Assembly (NCBI GenBank): GCA_033391075.1
Contig: JAWPMV010000004.1
Location: 1-64,000, forward strand
Length of the DNA: 64,000 nucleotides
Origin: Bacteroidia bacterium
GTDB lineage: Bacteria; Bacteroidota; Bacteroidia; J057
Direction of reading: 5' to 3'
This document shows, one piece after another, positions 42,368 through 50,787 of the stretch (position 1 is the first letter of the stretch; every line of letters begins with the position of its first letter). The notes beneath the pieces are model-generated. The model was not told the DNA's origin. It did not search any database and saw only the letters and a list, made by a program, of their open reading frames with translations. The position numbers and the translations under genes are program-made.

Positions 42368-43671
42368 GTGCTGAGGCGAATTTGTTGGTCGGAACTAAAA
42401 ATGGAAGGTTTGGGAAATTCTGGATAGGTATGTTCGTACATGGCTTTTGACATAAAGGCATCTTTGGCCAGGTAGAGCCTCCCTTCAAATTTGAGGACGA
42501 TTTCATCCAGTTTCTTCAATAAGTCTGGAAGTCCTTTTCGAATGGGAAAATCCATCGCCAAGGTATAGCCCTCCTGAGGAAAAGTATGGGGGGCCAGTGG
42601 ATTGGATTTGCCAAAGAGTTTGAGAACGGTCAGGAAGGAACCCTGTCTACTAATCCGGATTTGGTCCAGGATCTCTTTGAGGCCTTCCCTGCTTTTTTCC
42701 TTGGGGAGTACAAATTGATATTGAGTAAAGCCTTTTTTGCCATACATGCGATTCCAGTTGTGGATGAAATCGAGGGGATAGAAAAAAGGTTCATAGGGAA
42801 CAATGGCTTTGCTGCTTTTGGAGAACTGCTTATGGTAGTAGAGGAAATTGAAGGCTTTTATGCTAAAGGTATTCAAAACAAAGCCTGGCAATTGCATGGG
42901 CATATTCAATTGCAGCTTTTTAGGCTGTGTCAGGGGCTTCTCTTTCCATTTTGCGGGTAAATCCTCCTTTTTGGCATGTTCTCCTCTTAAAAGCAGGCTT
43001 CGGCCCTGATTCTTGCCTTTTTGGAGGCAATCGATCCAGGCGACTGTATAGGTCCATGATTCGGATTCCTCAAAAAATGCCATGACCTCTTCAAGATTTT
43101 TAGCTTTGAGGGATTCCTGGCGAATGAAAGCAGTCTCTACGGGCTTTAGACGAAAACTTGCCCCGAGAATAAATCCCGTATTTCCCATGCCCCCAACTGT
43201 CTCCCAAAATAATTCAGAATGCTCCGCTTTACTGCATCGGATCAATTCTCCTGTTTCAACAACTACATCAATAAAAAGGAGGTGTTCGGAGAAACATGCA
43301 TCGACATGATGATTCTTTCCATGCACATCGGCAGCTATGGCTCCGCCAACAGTGATGAATTTGGTGCCGGGAGTAACGGGCAGAAAGAATCCGGAGGGAA
43401 CTACAACTTCCAGAATTTCAGAAAGCAAGACTCCTGCTTCGCAATGGAGGATACCTGCTTTTTCATCAAAGGCCAGAAATTTGTCGAGTCTTTTGCTGGA
43501 AAGAATGGCTTTTCCCAATGAACTATCGCCATAACTTCTTCCATTTCCCCGGGGAACCAGGCGCTGGGCCGAACTCAGCAATTGCCGCACTTCTTCCGCA
43601 CTTTCCGGAAAGTGAAGTTCTGCCTTCACTTTCGGATAATTTCCCCAATTGCTCAGTTCCTCTTTTCGCAT
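42364..43671 (-). CDS. FAD-dependent oxidase, DprE1-like
   Basis: The 435-residue protein has the FAD-binding (PCMH-type) N-terminal domain: LVPRGNGRSYGDSSLG, LHCEAGVLLSEILEVV, FFLPVTPGTKFITVGGAIAADVHGKNHH, followed by GNTGFILGASFRL. The R-G-x-G-R-S-Y-G-D and G-K-N-H-H segments match the DprE1/aldonolactone oxidase family. It is translationally coupled to the SDR gene, forming a DprE1/DprE2-like pair. This suggests a two-step epimerisation of a lipid-linked pentose, which is inference. A 4-bp overlap and same-strand arrangement support an operon. Confidence 0.82.
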   Translation of the reverse strand: MRKEELSNWGNYPKVKAELHFPESAEEVRQLLSSAQRLVPRGNGRSYGDSSLGKAILSSKRLDKFLAFDEKAGILHCEAGVLLSEILEVVVPSGFFLPVTPGTKFITVGGAIAADVHGKNHHVDACFSEHLLFIDVVVETGELIRCSKAEHSELFWETVGGMGNTGFILGASFRLKPVETAFIRQESLKAKNLEEVMAFFEESESWTYTVAWIDCLQKGKNQGRSLLLRGEHAKKEDLPAKWKEKPLTQPKKLQLNMPMQLPGFVLNTFSIKAFNFLYYHKQFSKSSKAIVPYEPFFYPLDFIHNWNRMYGKKGFTQYQFVLPKEKSREGLKEILDQIRISRQGSFLTVLKLFGKSNPLAPHTFPQEGYTLAMDFPIRKGLPDLLKKLDEIVLKFEGRLYLAKDAFMSKAMYEHTYPEFPKPSIFSSDQQIRLST

Positions 43672-43779
43672 GCTCGAAATAATTTCATTCCACCCGAATA
43701 AGCAATTTTATTTTCCCATTCTTCTTCCTTTCCTATAGCTGTTTAGCAGGATGTAAGCTTTTTGCTAAAAATAATAGAT

Positions 43780-43842
43780 AAATATACTAAAAATGCTTTC
43801 ATTTTGCTCTTGTATTTAGTATATTTGTATAAATACTTTAGC
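43780..43842 (+). promoter_or_regulatory. Inverted-repeat operator and promoter of the small ORF
   Basis: AAATATACTAAA (43780-43791) and TTTAGTATATTT (43815-43826) form a perfect 12-bp inverted repeat with a 23-bp spacer. The right arm overlaps TATATTTG at 43820-43827, a match to the Bacteroidota -7 element TAnnTTTG; no correctly spaced -33 TTTG is seen (a TTTG at 43803-43806 is only 13 bp upstream). This looks like an autoregulated promoter. Confidence 0.5.
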
Positions 43843-44070
43843 ATGACCCGAAAGACTGGAAATTTGATCGACGAACTCCTGGAATACACGATGGAAGAGA
43901 TGAAACTTCTCAAGATGATGAGCAAATGTAGAGCAGAAGGAAATCTGGAGGAGCTGATGGTTTGTCTGGAGATTATTGAAACACAATACGCCAAGGCCAA
44001 GCCCTATCGCTTTCGGCTGGAAATCTTGAGTAAGATTATGGGGGGACCGAAGGTGTCAATTGAGAATTAG
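43843..44070 (+). CDS. Small helical protein of unknown function
   Basis: The ATG at 43843 gives a 75-residue, highly charged helical protein (NLIDELLEYTMEEMKLLKMM, ELMVCLEIIETQYAKAKPY). The longer frame begins inside the operator region. It is preceded by an inverted-repeat operator and followed by a terminator at 44205-44233, so it appears to be a stand-alone unit. The size, charge and helix pattern would suit a small regulator or an antitoxin-like protein, but no family is recognised and no toxin gene is adjacent. Confidence 0.5.
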   Translation: MTRKTGNLIDELLEYTMEEMKLLKMMSKCRAEGNLEELMVCLEIIETQYAKAKPYRFRLEILSKIMGGPKVSIEN

Positions 44071-44071
44071 G

Positions 44072-44150
44072 GAAGTGTTAGGGTGTTTGTGTGCATGTGT
44101 GTTAGGGATGAAAAAAATTCCACTAATACCCTGGCACTCTAAAACTCAAA
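44072..44150. repeat. Degenerate GTGTT-type element
   Basis: GTGTTAGGGTGTTTG, also found (reversed) at the 18420-18495 element, is followed by GTGTGTTAGGG and a weakly complementary CCTGGCACTCTAAAACTC. It lies between the small ORF and the terminator at 44205. The arms are more diverged here than at the other two sites. Confidence 0.4.
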
Positions 44151-44204
44151 TACGCTTACAGCTTTAACGAAATAGCTTTTTTTATAGATTGTCATTTAGC
44201 CATG

Positions 44205-44233
44205 ACCCGAAGGTGAGGACCTTCGGGTTTTTT
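44205..44233 (+). terminator. Intrinsic terminator facing the small-ORF transcript
   Basis: ACCCGAAGGT-gagg-ACCTTCGGGT, a perfect 10-bp stem with a tetraloop, followed by six T residues on the plus strand. It ends at the 3' end of lutC, so both transcripts may use it. Confidence 0.85.
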
Positions 44234-44807
44234 ATTGTCGGATAAAAACGGTCAAACTTCTTGCTCCCTGAGCCCCAATAACCAAGGCCTGTTCTATATC
44301 AGCTGTTTTGGAAGGGCCTGCTATGAAGACAGAAAAGCCCTGCTGACTCAAGTCAATTTTTTCCAAAGCTTCATGCATATTGCCTACAATCGACTTTGCT
44401 TCCAGGACAAAAATCAGATGTTGACAGATGAAAGGGAGGACTCGATGTGGCAATACGCTTTCGTCCAGATAGCATGCCCCATTTTCTGCAACAGCCAATT
44501 GAACGGGAAGTATGACGACTTCTATGGGAGGTAGATCTTTAGGGGAAAGGCTCGATACATCAAGCGTAGAGCTGAAGTCTTCCACCCCTGAGTAGATACT
44601 TATTCCCTCCCCAAATAGATTCGCCAGCTGAGCTGCATTAATCTTGCCCTTCTGATGAAGAACTTTCCCCCCAACTGCTTCCATGACTTCTGTAAACTTT
44701 TCCCGGGGATCAAAATCATAGCCGAACGCAGCATAATCCGGAAGAGGTTTCGGATTCGCTTTATTTTGTTTTATGCGATGCAGGATATCAGCTTTCATTT
44801 CCTTCAT
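44232..44807 (-). CDS. lutC: LutC/YkgG-family LUD-domain protein
   Basis: I place the start at the ATG at 44807 (MKEMKADILHRI), which overlaps the end of lutB by 20 bp; the longer frame runs inside that gene. The ~191-residue product has the LUD-domain pattern (EGISIYSGVEDFSS, PIEVVILPVQLAVAENGACYLDE, VFIAGPSKTADIEQALVIGAQGARS, the latter typical of LutC). LutABC oxidise L-lactate to pyruvate. It is third in a tight operon with lutB and lutA. Confidence 0.85.
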   Translation of the reverse strand: MKEMKADILHRIKQNKANPKPLPDYAAFGYDFDPREKFTEVMEAVGGKVLHQKGKINAAQLANLFGEGISIYSGVEDFSSTLDVSSLSPKDLPPIEVVILPVQLAVAENGACYLDESVLPHRVLPFICQHLIFVLEAKSIVGNMHEALEKIDLSQQGFSVFIAGPSKTADIEQALVIGAQGARSLTVFIRQ

Positions 44808-46158
44808 GTTTATACCAATCCTTAAATGTCTGTCTGGGTACTTGGGGCAATTCTCTTTGTTTTCCCCAAACATTTCGGTTCAGGTAGAGTAGGGGACGGG
44901 GGAGAAAACGCATGAGTCTTCGCATCCATTTAGTTGCTCTTCTATATGCCTTGGGACTTGAGAGGACTTTTGCCGCCATGCTCATTTCCCTTGCTTTGGC
45001 TTTTGGCAAATGTCCTTCTTCTGCAATGATCTGCCGCCATTTATAGAGTTGTTGGTGAATGTCGATCTTGACCGGACAGACATCGGTACAGGAACCGCAG
45101 AGCGTTGAGGCAAAGGGTAAATCTGAATATTTCTTCAGGTCTTTACCGGGTGTGAGGATCGATCCGATAGGGCCGGGAACCGTATAGTCATACGAGTGTC
45201 CACCACTGCGTCTGTAAATCGGGCAGGTATTCATGCAGGCTCCACAGCGTATGCATTTGAGAGAATTGCGAAAATCTTCTCTACCAAGTTGTTCACTCCT
45301 GCCATTGTCCACGATAACAATGTGCATCTCTCCTCCTGGCTTGGGTTTGAGATGATGGGAGGTATAGATGGTGATGGGCTGACCGGTGGCACTTCTTGCG
45401 AGCAATCGGGTGAAAACCCCTAAATCTTTTTGTCGGGGAATAACTTTTTCCAATCCCATGCAATGAATTTGTACAGGAGCCAGGTGAATGCCCATGTCCG
45501 CATTCCCTTCATTTGTACAGACTGTGACCCCGCCTGTTTCAGCGACAGCAAAGTTAACACCGCTAAGTGCTGCATCAGCCTGAAGAAAATGACTTCTTAA
45601 GTGTTGCCGTGCAGCTTCGGTAAGGTATTGGGGATCGGTAGCTCCTTTTTCCGTCTGGAGTTTTTCGTGGAAAAGTTCGCCTATCTCTTCTTTCTTTAAA
45701 TGAATGGCCGGCATCACGATATGGCTGGGAGGTTCGTCTTTCAACTGAATGATCCTTTCGCCCAAATCTGTATCAATGATTTCGATGCCCTGTTTTTCCA
45801 GAAAGGGATTTAATCCACACTCCTCCGTAAGCATGGATTTACTTTTCACCAGCCTTCGGACTTTTTGTTTTTGGAGAATGTCATGGACGATGTGATTGTG
45901 GGTCTCTGCATCTTTCGCCCAATGAACCTGCACCCCATTTGCCAAGGCATTTTTCTCAAATTCTTCTAGGTAGTGGTCCAAATGTGAAAGGGTGTGATCC
46001 TTGATCTGTGAGGCCAGTTCTCTGAGTTCTTCCCATTCTGCTATGCCTTTGGCCAGTTTATCCCGCTTCTCCCTGACCACCCACAAAGATTGATCATGCC
46101 AATCGGTTCGGGCTTCATTTGCTATAAAATCAGCTGCTTTTTGGGGATGCTTACTCAT
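44788..46158 (-). CDS. lutB: LutB/YkgF iron-sulfur L-lactate utilization protein
   Basis: A 456-residue protein. The N-terminal ~300 residues are a LUD domain (GVNFAVAETGGVTVCTNEGN, LGREDFRNSLKCIRCG entry). Two Fe-S cluster sets follow: CIRCGACMNTCP and CGSCTDVCP, the two-ferredoxin-type arrangement of LutB. The C-terminal LutB domain contains RRATKWMRRLMRFLP. Its ATG overlaps the lutA stop codon (ATGA at 46155-46158). It is the electron-transferring part of the lactate dehydrogenase complex. Confidence 0.92.
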   Translation of the reverse strand: MSKHPQKAADFIANEARTDWHDQSLWVVREKRDKLAKGIAEWEELRELASQIKDHTLSHLDHYLEEFEKNALANGVQVHWAKDAETHNHIVHDILQKQKVRRLVKSKSMLTEECGLNPFLEKQGIEIIDTDLGERIIQLKDEPPSHIVMPAIHLKKEEIGELFHEKLQTEKGATDPQYLTEAARQHLRSHFLQADAALSGVNFAVAETGGVTVCTNEGNADMGIHLAPVQIHCMGLEKVIPRQKDLGVFTRLLARSATGQPITIYTSHHLKPKPGGEMHIVIVDNGRSEQLGREDFRNSLKCIRCGACMNTCPIYRRSGGHSYDYTVPGPIGSILTPGKDLKKYSDLPFASTLCGSCTDVCPVKIDIHQQLYKWRQIIAEEGHLPKAKAREMSMAAKVLSSPKAYRRATKWMRRLMRFLPRPLLYLNRNVWGKQRELPQVPRQTFKDWYKHEGNES

Positions 46159-46901
46159 AGCTGGGTGCCATTTAGGATTTCTACAAAATGCCGAACGGGA
46201 ATGTTTTCTTTATTTCTGCGCATAATTCCCTCCAAATGCATGAGACAGGACATATCTCCCGCAACGATAACCTCTGCTCCCTTACTTTTATGGTCCTGAA
46301 TTCGATCTTTGCCCATCTTTACAGAGATGGCTTCCTCATTGACTGCAAAAGTTCCCCCAAAGCCACAACATTCATCCTGCCGATCCAATTCCACAAATTC
46401 AATTTCATCTACCAAATTCAAGACATCTCTGATTTTAGAAAAACTGCTTTGAACCCTTTCGCTTCCACTTGCCAGTCTCAGCCCTCTTAGGCCATGACAG
46501 GATTGGTGAAGACCTACTTTATGAGGGAAACGGCTTTCTATTTTGTCAAGCTTCATTACATCCACAAGAAACTCTGCCAGATCCAGGCTTCTTTCACGAA
46601 CATGCATTACTTCCTGGCTTTGAGGAAGCAGGTCGTAGTGTTTGCGGACATGGTAGGTACAGCTTCCGGAGGGAGCGACAATGTAATCGTAAGAGGAAAA
46701 AGTCCTGACGAAATGCTCATAAGTCGGAATCGCGTCTTTCTCGAATCCAGCATTGGCCATGGGTTGTCCGCAACAGCTTTGCTGCATAGGGTAGTGGACC
46801 TTACAGCCCAAATTCTGCAGGAGTTCCAAACTAGCGATACCTACTTGCGGATAAAACTGATCCACATAGCAGGGAATGAAAAGGCCAATATTCATGGGCA
46901 A
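46155..46901 (-). CDS. lutA: LutA/YkgE cysteine-rich L-lactate utilization protein
   Basis: The 248-residue protein has two CCG-type cysteine motifs: QQSCCGQPMANAGF and DECCGFGGTFAVNE, plus CYVDQFYP near the N-terminus and GSCTYH, the usual LutA layout. It starts the lutABC operon, with start at codon 1 or codon 3 (MNIGLFIPCYVD). The upstream exporter gene is 57 bp away and on the same strand, perhaps cotranscribed, although it would be unrelated to lactate. Confidence 0.9.
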   Translation of the reverse strand: MPMNIGLFIPCYVDQFYPQVGIASLELLQNLGCKVHYPMQQSCCGQPMANAGFEKDAIPTYEHFVRTFSSYDYIVAPSGSCTYHVRKHYDLLPQSQEVMHVRERSLDLAEFLVDVMKLDKIESRFPHKVGLHQSCHGLRGLRLASGSERVQSSFSKIRDVLNLVDEIEFVELDRQDECCGFGGTFAVNEEAISVKMGKDRIQDHKSKGAEVIVAGDMSCLMHLEGIMRRNKENIPVRHFVEILNGTQL

Positions 46902-46957
46902 TTCGTTTTGATTGACCTGAATTTAGGGAATTGTCTAAAGATTTAACAAGTGAGAAG

Positions 46958-48211
46958 CTAAAGCTTTTTTAAGGAGCTACCCTTGAGATCTGGTTCGGGA
47001 ATAAGACTTGCGATGAGCACACAGGCCAATGAACTTGCCAGCATAACTCCAATTACCGGAATCAGGCTTCCATTGAAGAAGAAGGCAGGTATGGTTCCGA
47101 GTATACTACCTGCCCCATATACAAAGAGCAGGTTTATGGAAGTAGCACTTCCAGCCAAATTTTCATAATGACTGATAAAGACTGCAACTCCATTGGGATA
47201 ACAAAGGCCCATGCTCGCCTGGGTAATGGCGAACAGAATGGCAGCTATCCAGAGTTCCGCATCGAAAAAGAGAAAATAGAGTAGGAGGAATACGATGCTG
47301 GTAAATTGAATCCATCCTCCTCTTTTAAACAAATAATGAGGATGTATTACGGTTTGCCTTTGATTTGAGTAAAAAGTCGCACCCATCAGGCCCAGGGAAT
47401 TTGCAGCGAGGTAAAAGGGAAAAATTTTGGGGCCTATGTCAAAGTATTCCATGTACACAAAAGCTGATTGTGTAACGAAGATCATGACTACTCCGGTTGA
47501 GAATCCTATGGAAAGAGAATAAAGGATAGGCCTTAAGTTGCCTACTTTTAGTTTGAAAACCCGGCCGAATTGTTCAAAAATCTCCTGCATATTGAGCTGG
47601 GGATTTTCGACCACCTTTGTCTCAGGAATTCGAAAAGTGTGCCATGCCATCACAATTCCTGCAAATACAAAAGTCGCCCAGAAGATGGAGCGCCATCCAA
47701 AATCCATGAGGTAGGACCCAATGAAAGGCGAAAGCATGGGAGCGATCAGCATAACGATGAGTACCATGGCATATTTTCGCCCGGCTTCTAAAGGAGGAAA
47801 CACATCTCTGACGGAGGCCATGCAGATCACAGAAGCCAAGCCACCCCCTAATGCCTGAAAAATGCGTGCAGTCAGAAGGAATTCGATGCTGGGGGTGAAA
47901 ATGATGGCCAGGGTAGACAGGATAAAAATTGTAAGCCCGACCATAGCAATACGCTTTCTCCCCAATTGATCGGAAATCGGACCTCCAATTAGTTGACCGA
48001 AAGCATTGCCCAACATGAAGCTGCTGATGGTTGAATTGAGCACATTGATATCACTATCAAATTCTTCCACCATCCCGGGAATCGCAGGTACGTAGACTTG
48101 CATGGCAAAAGGCCCGACAGCTGCCAGCATAGACACAAACAGCAAAAAATTGTCAGGGACCTGAACCCTTTGAGCGGAATTAATCTCCATAGCATTGAAA
48201 TGGGAGAGCAA
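46958..48211 (-). CDS. Bcr/CflA-type MFS drug exporter
   Basis: A 417-residue protein with 12 predicted helices. The conserved segments GPISDQLGRKRIAM (motif A between TM2 and 3), FQALGGGLASVICMASVRDVFPP and LIAPMLSPFIGSYLMDFGWRSIFW (motif C region) are typical of the Bcr/CflA subfamily, which exports chloramphenicol, bicyclomycin and similar drugs by proton antiport. The substrate is not evident. It precedes lutA on the same strand. Confidence 0.88.
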   Translation of the reverse strand: MLSHFNAMEINSAQRVQVPDNFLLFVSMLAAVGPFAMQVYVPAIPGMVEEFDSDINVLNSTISSFMLGNAFGQLIGGPISDQLGRKRIAMVGLTIFILSTLAIIFTPSIEFLLTARIFQALGGGLASVICMASVRDVFPPLEAGRKYAMVLIVMLIAPMLSPFIGSYLMDFGWRSIFWATFVFAGIVMAWHTFRIPETKVVENPQLNMQEIFEQFGRVFKLKVGNLRPILYSLSIGFSTGVVMIFVTQSAFVYMEYFDIGPKIFPFYLAANSLGLMGATFYSNQRQTVIHPHYLFKRGGWIQFTSIVFLLLYFLFFDAELWIAAILFAITQASMGLCYPNGVAVFISHYENLAGSATSINLLFVYGAGSILGTIPAFFFNGSLIPVIGVMLASSLACVLIASLIPEPDLKGSSLKKL

Positions 48212-48254
48212 AGGTGAGAAAAAATACGGGGAAAATTGATATAAAGGGTTAATA

Positions 48255-48294
48255 AAAGGAAACCCTTGAGCAATGGATGCTTAAGGGTTCCTTT
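48255..48294 (-). terminator. Hairpin terminator after the NTF2-like gene
   Basis: AAAGGAAACCCTTGAGCA pairs with TGCTTAAGGGTTCCTTT with one bulge and one G-T pair; on the minus strand a T-rich TTTTATT follows. It is ~97 bp past the stop of the gene ending at 48391. Confidence 0.65.
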
Positions 48295-48390
48295 ATGAGG
48301 GGATAGCAAGGGAATATATGCTACACAAAAGATGTCTTCCCAATCCAGAAATTATTCAGGCTTGCTATGCTTGCTTTTCCCAGGGAGCCT

Positions 48391-48765
48391 TTAATTCAAG
48401 GGTTCATACAAATCCATGCGTTTCAATTTTCCCTCTTCAAACTGCAGCACATGGGTACTGTAACCTTCTGTCGTTTTGCCCGAAGATTTGATCCGTCTTT
48501 TGGTATCGAGTAGAACGAAGACGACATGGTCTTTTTCTGCCAGGGATACAAGCTCAAATCTTTCAAGCTCGATCTTGGGTAAATTGCCAAAGTATTCCTG
48601 AACCCCCTGCGGACCTTTATAGATACCTTTCATAGGTGAATCTTCTGAACTGTGGCTATTCCAAATCGTTTGTTCATCCAGTATAGAAAATATGGGTTCC
48701 AGATTTCCTTCAGCAAAGCCTTGATAGGCGGCTTGAGTACTTAATAAATTGCTGCTAGCTGTCAT
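48391..48765 (-). CDS. SnoaL-like (NTF2-fold) protein
   Basis: The 124-residue protein has the compact NTF2-like pattern: AAYQGFAEGNLEPIFSILDE, TIWNSHSSEDSPMKGIYKG, GVQEYFGNLPKIELERFEL, and TEGYSTHVLQFEEGKL. Such proteins are small enzymes or binding domains and usually lack conserved catalytic residues. The function cannot be assigned. It is monocistronic, between the T9SS protein gene and the MFS gene. Confidence 0.8.
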   Translation of the reverse strand: MTASSNLLSTQAAYQGFAEGNLEPIFSILDEQTIWNSHSSEDSPMKGIYKGPQGVQEYFGNLPKIELERFELVSLAEKDHVVFVLLDTKRRIKSSGKTTEGYSTHVLQFEEGKLKRMDLYEPLN

Positions 48766-48808
48766 GTGCTAAGAATTATAGAATAAATGTTGTCTGTGAA
48801 AAAAGGGC

Positions 48809-50485
48809 TTATCGTCTGACGATAAATGGGCGGCTCAGGACTTCACCATCAATTCGCAATTGATAGAAATACATGCCTTGTGCTAAATACAGTGTATTGA
48901 CTTTGAGTTCGTGTTTGCCTGCCTGTGCTTCTCCCTCCATCAATTGCTTGATGAAAATTCCTCTTGAGTCCAGAATTTGGATACTTACCTGTGCAGATTC
49001 GGCTAGTTCAAAGGAAATAATCGCTCGATCAGAAGCAGGATTGGGGTAGAAGTTCATGGAAGCAGCGGATACTGCTATCCGATTTGCATTTGCGCATAAA
49101 GCTCGTCGGGCGGGGCCTTCATATGCGGAGGTGTTTCCTCCTGATCCATTATGTGCTGCCAACCAGGCATCCAGCGCATTTACTGAGATGCATTTCTCTT
49201 GCTCCTTGCCTGTACAAGCATCTCCTTTTACGAGGGTAACTGTTACTTTGGCCGCTCCTCTGCCGTTTCCACATTCCTGGCAATCAGGAATCCCGTTTCC
49301 ATTGTCGTCCGCTTCAAGCGGATCGTTTCCACAAGGATCGCAGGTATCTCCTTTGCCATCGCCATCCGCATCTGCCTGACTGGGGTTGGCAAAAGTCGGA
49401 CAATTGTCACAAGCATCCCCTACACCGTCTCCGTCTGAATCGGCCTGATCGGCATTTGCAGTTGAAGGGCAATTATCTACATCATCGTTTATTCCATCAT
49501 TGTCATCGTCCGGATCCACGCAGTCAGGGCTTCCGTCTCCATCATTGTCGGGAGAGCTGCTTGAAGCATCTTTAGGATCGGATCCGCAATTGGCTTCGTC
49601 GGCATCACTTTGTCCATCATTATCATCGTCTGTATCGGCATTGTCGCCAATTCCATCTCCATCTGTGTCCCGGCTTTCTGACTGATCAAAAGGGAAGGCA
49701 TCATCTTCATCTGCCACACCGTCATTGTCATCATCCGGATCACAGGCATCTCCGTAAAAATCCCCATCGAAATTAGCCTGATCTGCATTGGCCAAATCCG
49801 GGCAATTGTCCACATCATCAGCAACTCCGTCTCCATCGCTATCTGTGGAGCCTATGGTAAAGGGATCTGAATCTGAAGAATTCAAAAATATAACTGCGCC
49901 ACCGTTAGTTTCAGCTGAAAGCGTATAGGATCCTGCTGGTTGGTTTAAAACCATTTGGGCAGTAGCTATTCCATTAGGACCTGTTTGGGCAAATTTCTCT
50001 TGCGTACCTATAGTAAAACGAATAAAGACGCCAGGGGCTGGACCTCCCGTTACATCATCGATTAAGGTAGCTTGTAGGTTTATCGTTTCATTTTCAGCCG
50101 CTGCAAATACCCCATTATTGGTGAGAGTAGTCGGTCTTCCAAGCACCGTAACATTGGCTACGCAGCTGCCTTGATTGCCACTCAAATCTGAAGCATAGAC
50201 AGTTACATCTGTAGTAGTGGGTCCGGAAAAATTATTAGGGATAACAAAGATAGAACTAGCATTTATGCCACAATTATCCGTGATGGAGCTGCTTACGTCA
50301 GTATAGCTAATTAGACGGTTTCCACTAAGCGGAAGCATAAATTCAAGGTCCTGGCAAACAATAACAGGGGGCTCGGTATCATTGCTACAGTCTTGCCCAA
50401 AAGAAGGCAGAGCGGTATACATGATAATCAAGCCTATAAAAAATGAGCGAAAGATCGAAGTAGAAAGTGAATGCATCATATTCAT
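48809..50485 (-). CDS. Secreted thrombospondin-type-3-repeat protein with type A T9SS tail
   Basis: A 558-residue protein with a signal peptide ([20 protein letters not shown]). Residues ~30-115 are HYR-like ([15 protein letters not shown]...[21 protein letters not shown]), ~125-205 a Big1-like domain ([25 protein letters not shown]). A long Asp/Asn-rich region (~215-400) is a series of thrombospondin type 3 calcium-binding repeats ([30 protein letters not shown]). The last ~80 residues are a type A T9SS sorting domain ([18 protein letters not shown] ... [11 protein letters not shown]). It is likely a calcium-stabilised surface protein. The gene is read away from the TAAGTGAA-rich divergent promoter shared with the LytTR gene. 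Confidence 0.88.
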   Translation of the reverse strand: MNMMHSLSTSIFRSFFIGLIIMYTALPSFGQDCSNDTEPPVIVCQDLEFMLPLSGNRLISYTDVSSSITDNCGINASSIFVIPNNFSGPTTTDVTVYASDLSGNQGSCVANVTVLGRPTTLTNNGVFAAAENETINLQATLIDDVTGGPAPGVFIRFTIGTQEKFAQTGPNGIATAQMVLNQPAGSYTLSAETNGGAVIFLNSSDSDPFTIGSTDSDGDGVADDVDNCPDLANADQANFDGDFYGDACDPDDDNDGVADEDDAFPFDQSESRDTDGDGIGDNADTDDDNDGQSDADEANCGSDPKDASSSSPDNDGDGSPDCVDPDDDNDGINDDVDNCPSTANADQADSDGDGVGDACDNCPTFANPSQADADGDGKGDTCDPCGNDPLEADDNGNGIPDCQECGNGRGAAKVTVTLVKGDACTGKEQEKCISVNALDAWLAAHNGSGGNTSAYEGPARRALCANANRIAVSAASMNFYPNPASDRAIISFELAESAQVSIQILDSRGIFIKQLMEGEAQAGKHELKVNTLYLAQGMYFYQLRIDGEVLSRPFIVRR

Positions 50486-50787
50486 TAGGTTTAATTTCCT
50501 TCCAAGGAAGTCATTCGCTTGCTTTCATGCTGGAGATTTAAGTGAACAAGAGGTTTTTCTAAGTGAATGCATCTTTCTCTAAGTAAGGATTCCGGAAAAA
50601 GGGAAAATTCTGATTTCCGTACTAAGTATTCACTCGTAAGAGGGAGCAGGCTTTTCACTTAATTTTTCGGCACCTCTACTTAATATTTGGCTAAATTGTG
50701 CTGAGTGGCTTATTCACTTTGGATATATTTCCATAAATTGAAAGGAGAATTTCTCCTGATTAGCATTCCCATTCGAACATCCATTCT
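50486..50787. promoter_or_regulatory. Divergent promoter region with two sets of phased TAAGTGAA repeats
   Basis: The gap between the T9SS gene (minus) and the LytTR gene (plus) holds TAAGTGAA at 50539, 50560 and (TAAGTAAG) 50580, spaced 21 and 20 bp, plus TAAGTATT at 50623. In the opposite orientation there is TTCACTTA at 50654 and TCTACTTA at 50675, spaced 21 bp, plus TTCACTTT at 50713. Each gene thus has its own set reading toward it. LytTR domains are known to bind two direct repeats with about this spacing. No -7/-33 pair is certain. Confidence 0.6.

Noticed and set aside
43743-44000. Minus-strand frame of 85 residues overlapping the small ORF
   Set aside because: Hydrophobic low-complexity complement of the small ORF; promoter, operator and terminator all fit the plus-strand ORF.
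49260-49860. Repetitive DNA at the thrombospondin-3 region as a separate repeat element
   Set aside because: The periodicity is the coding repeat of calcium-binding DxDxDG motifs inside one open frame.
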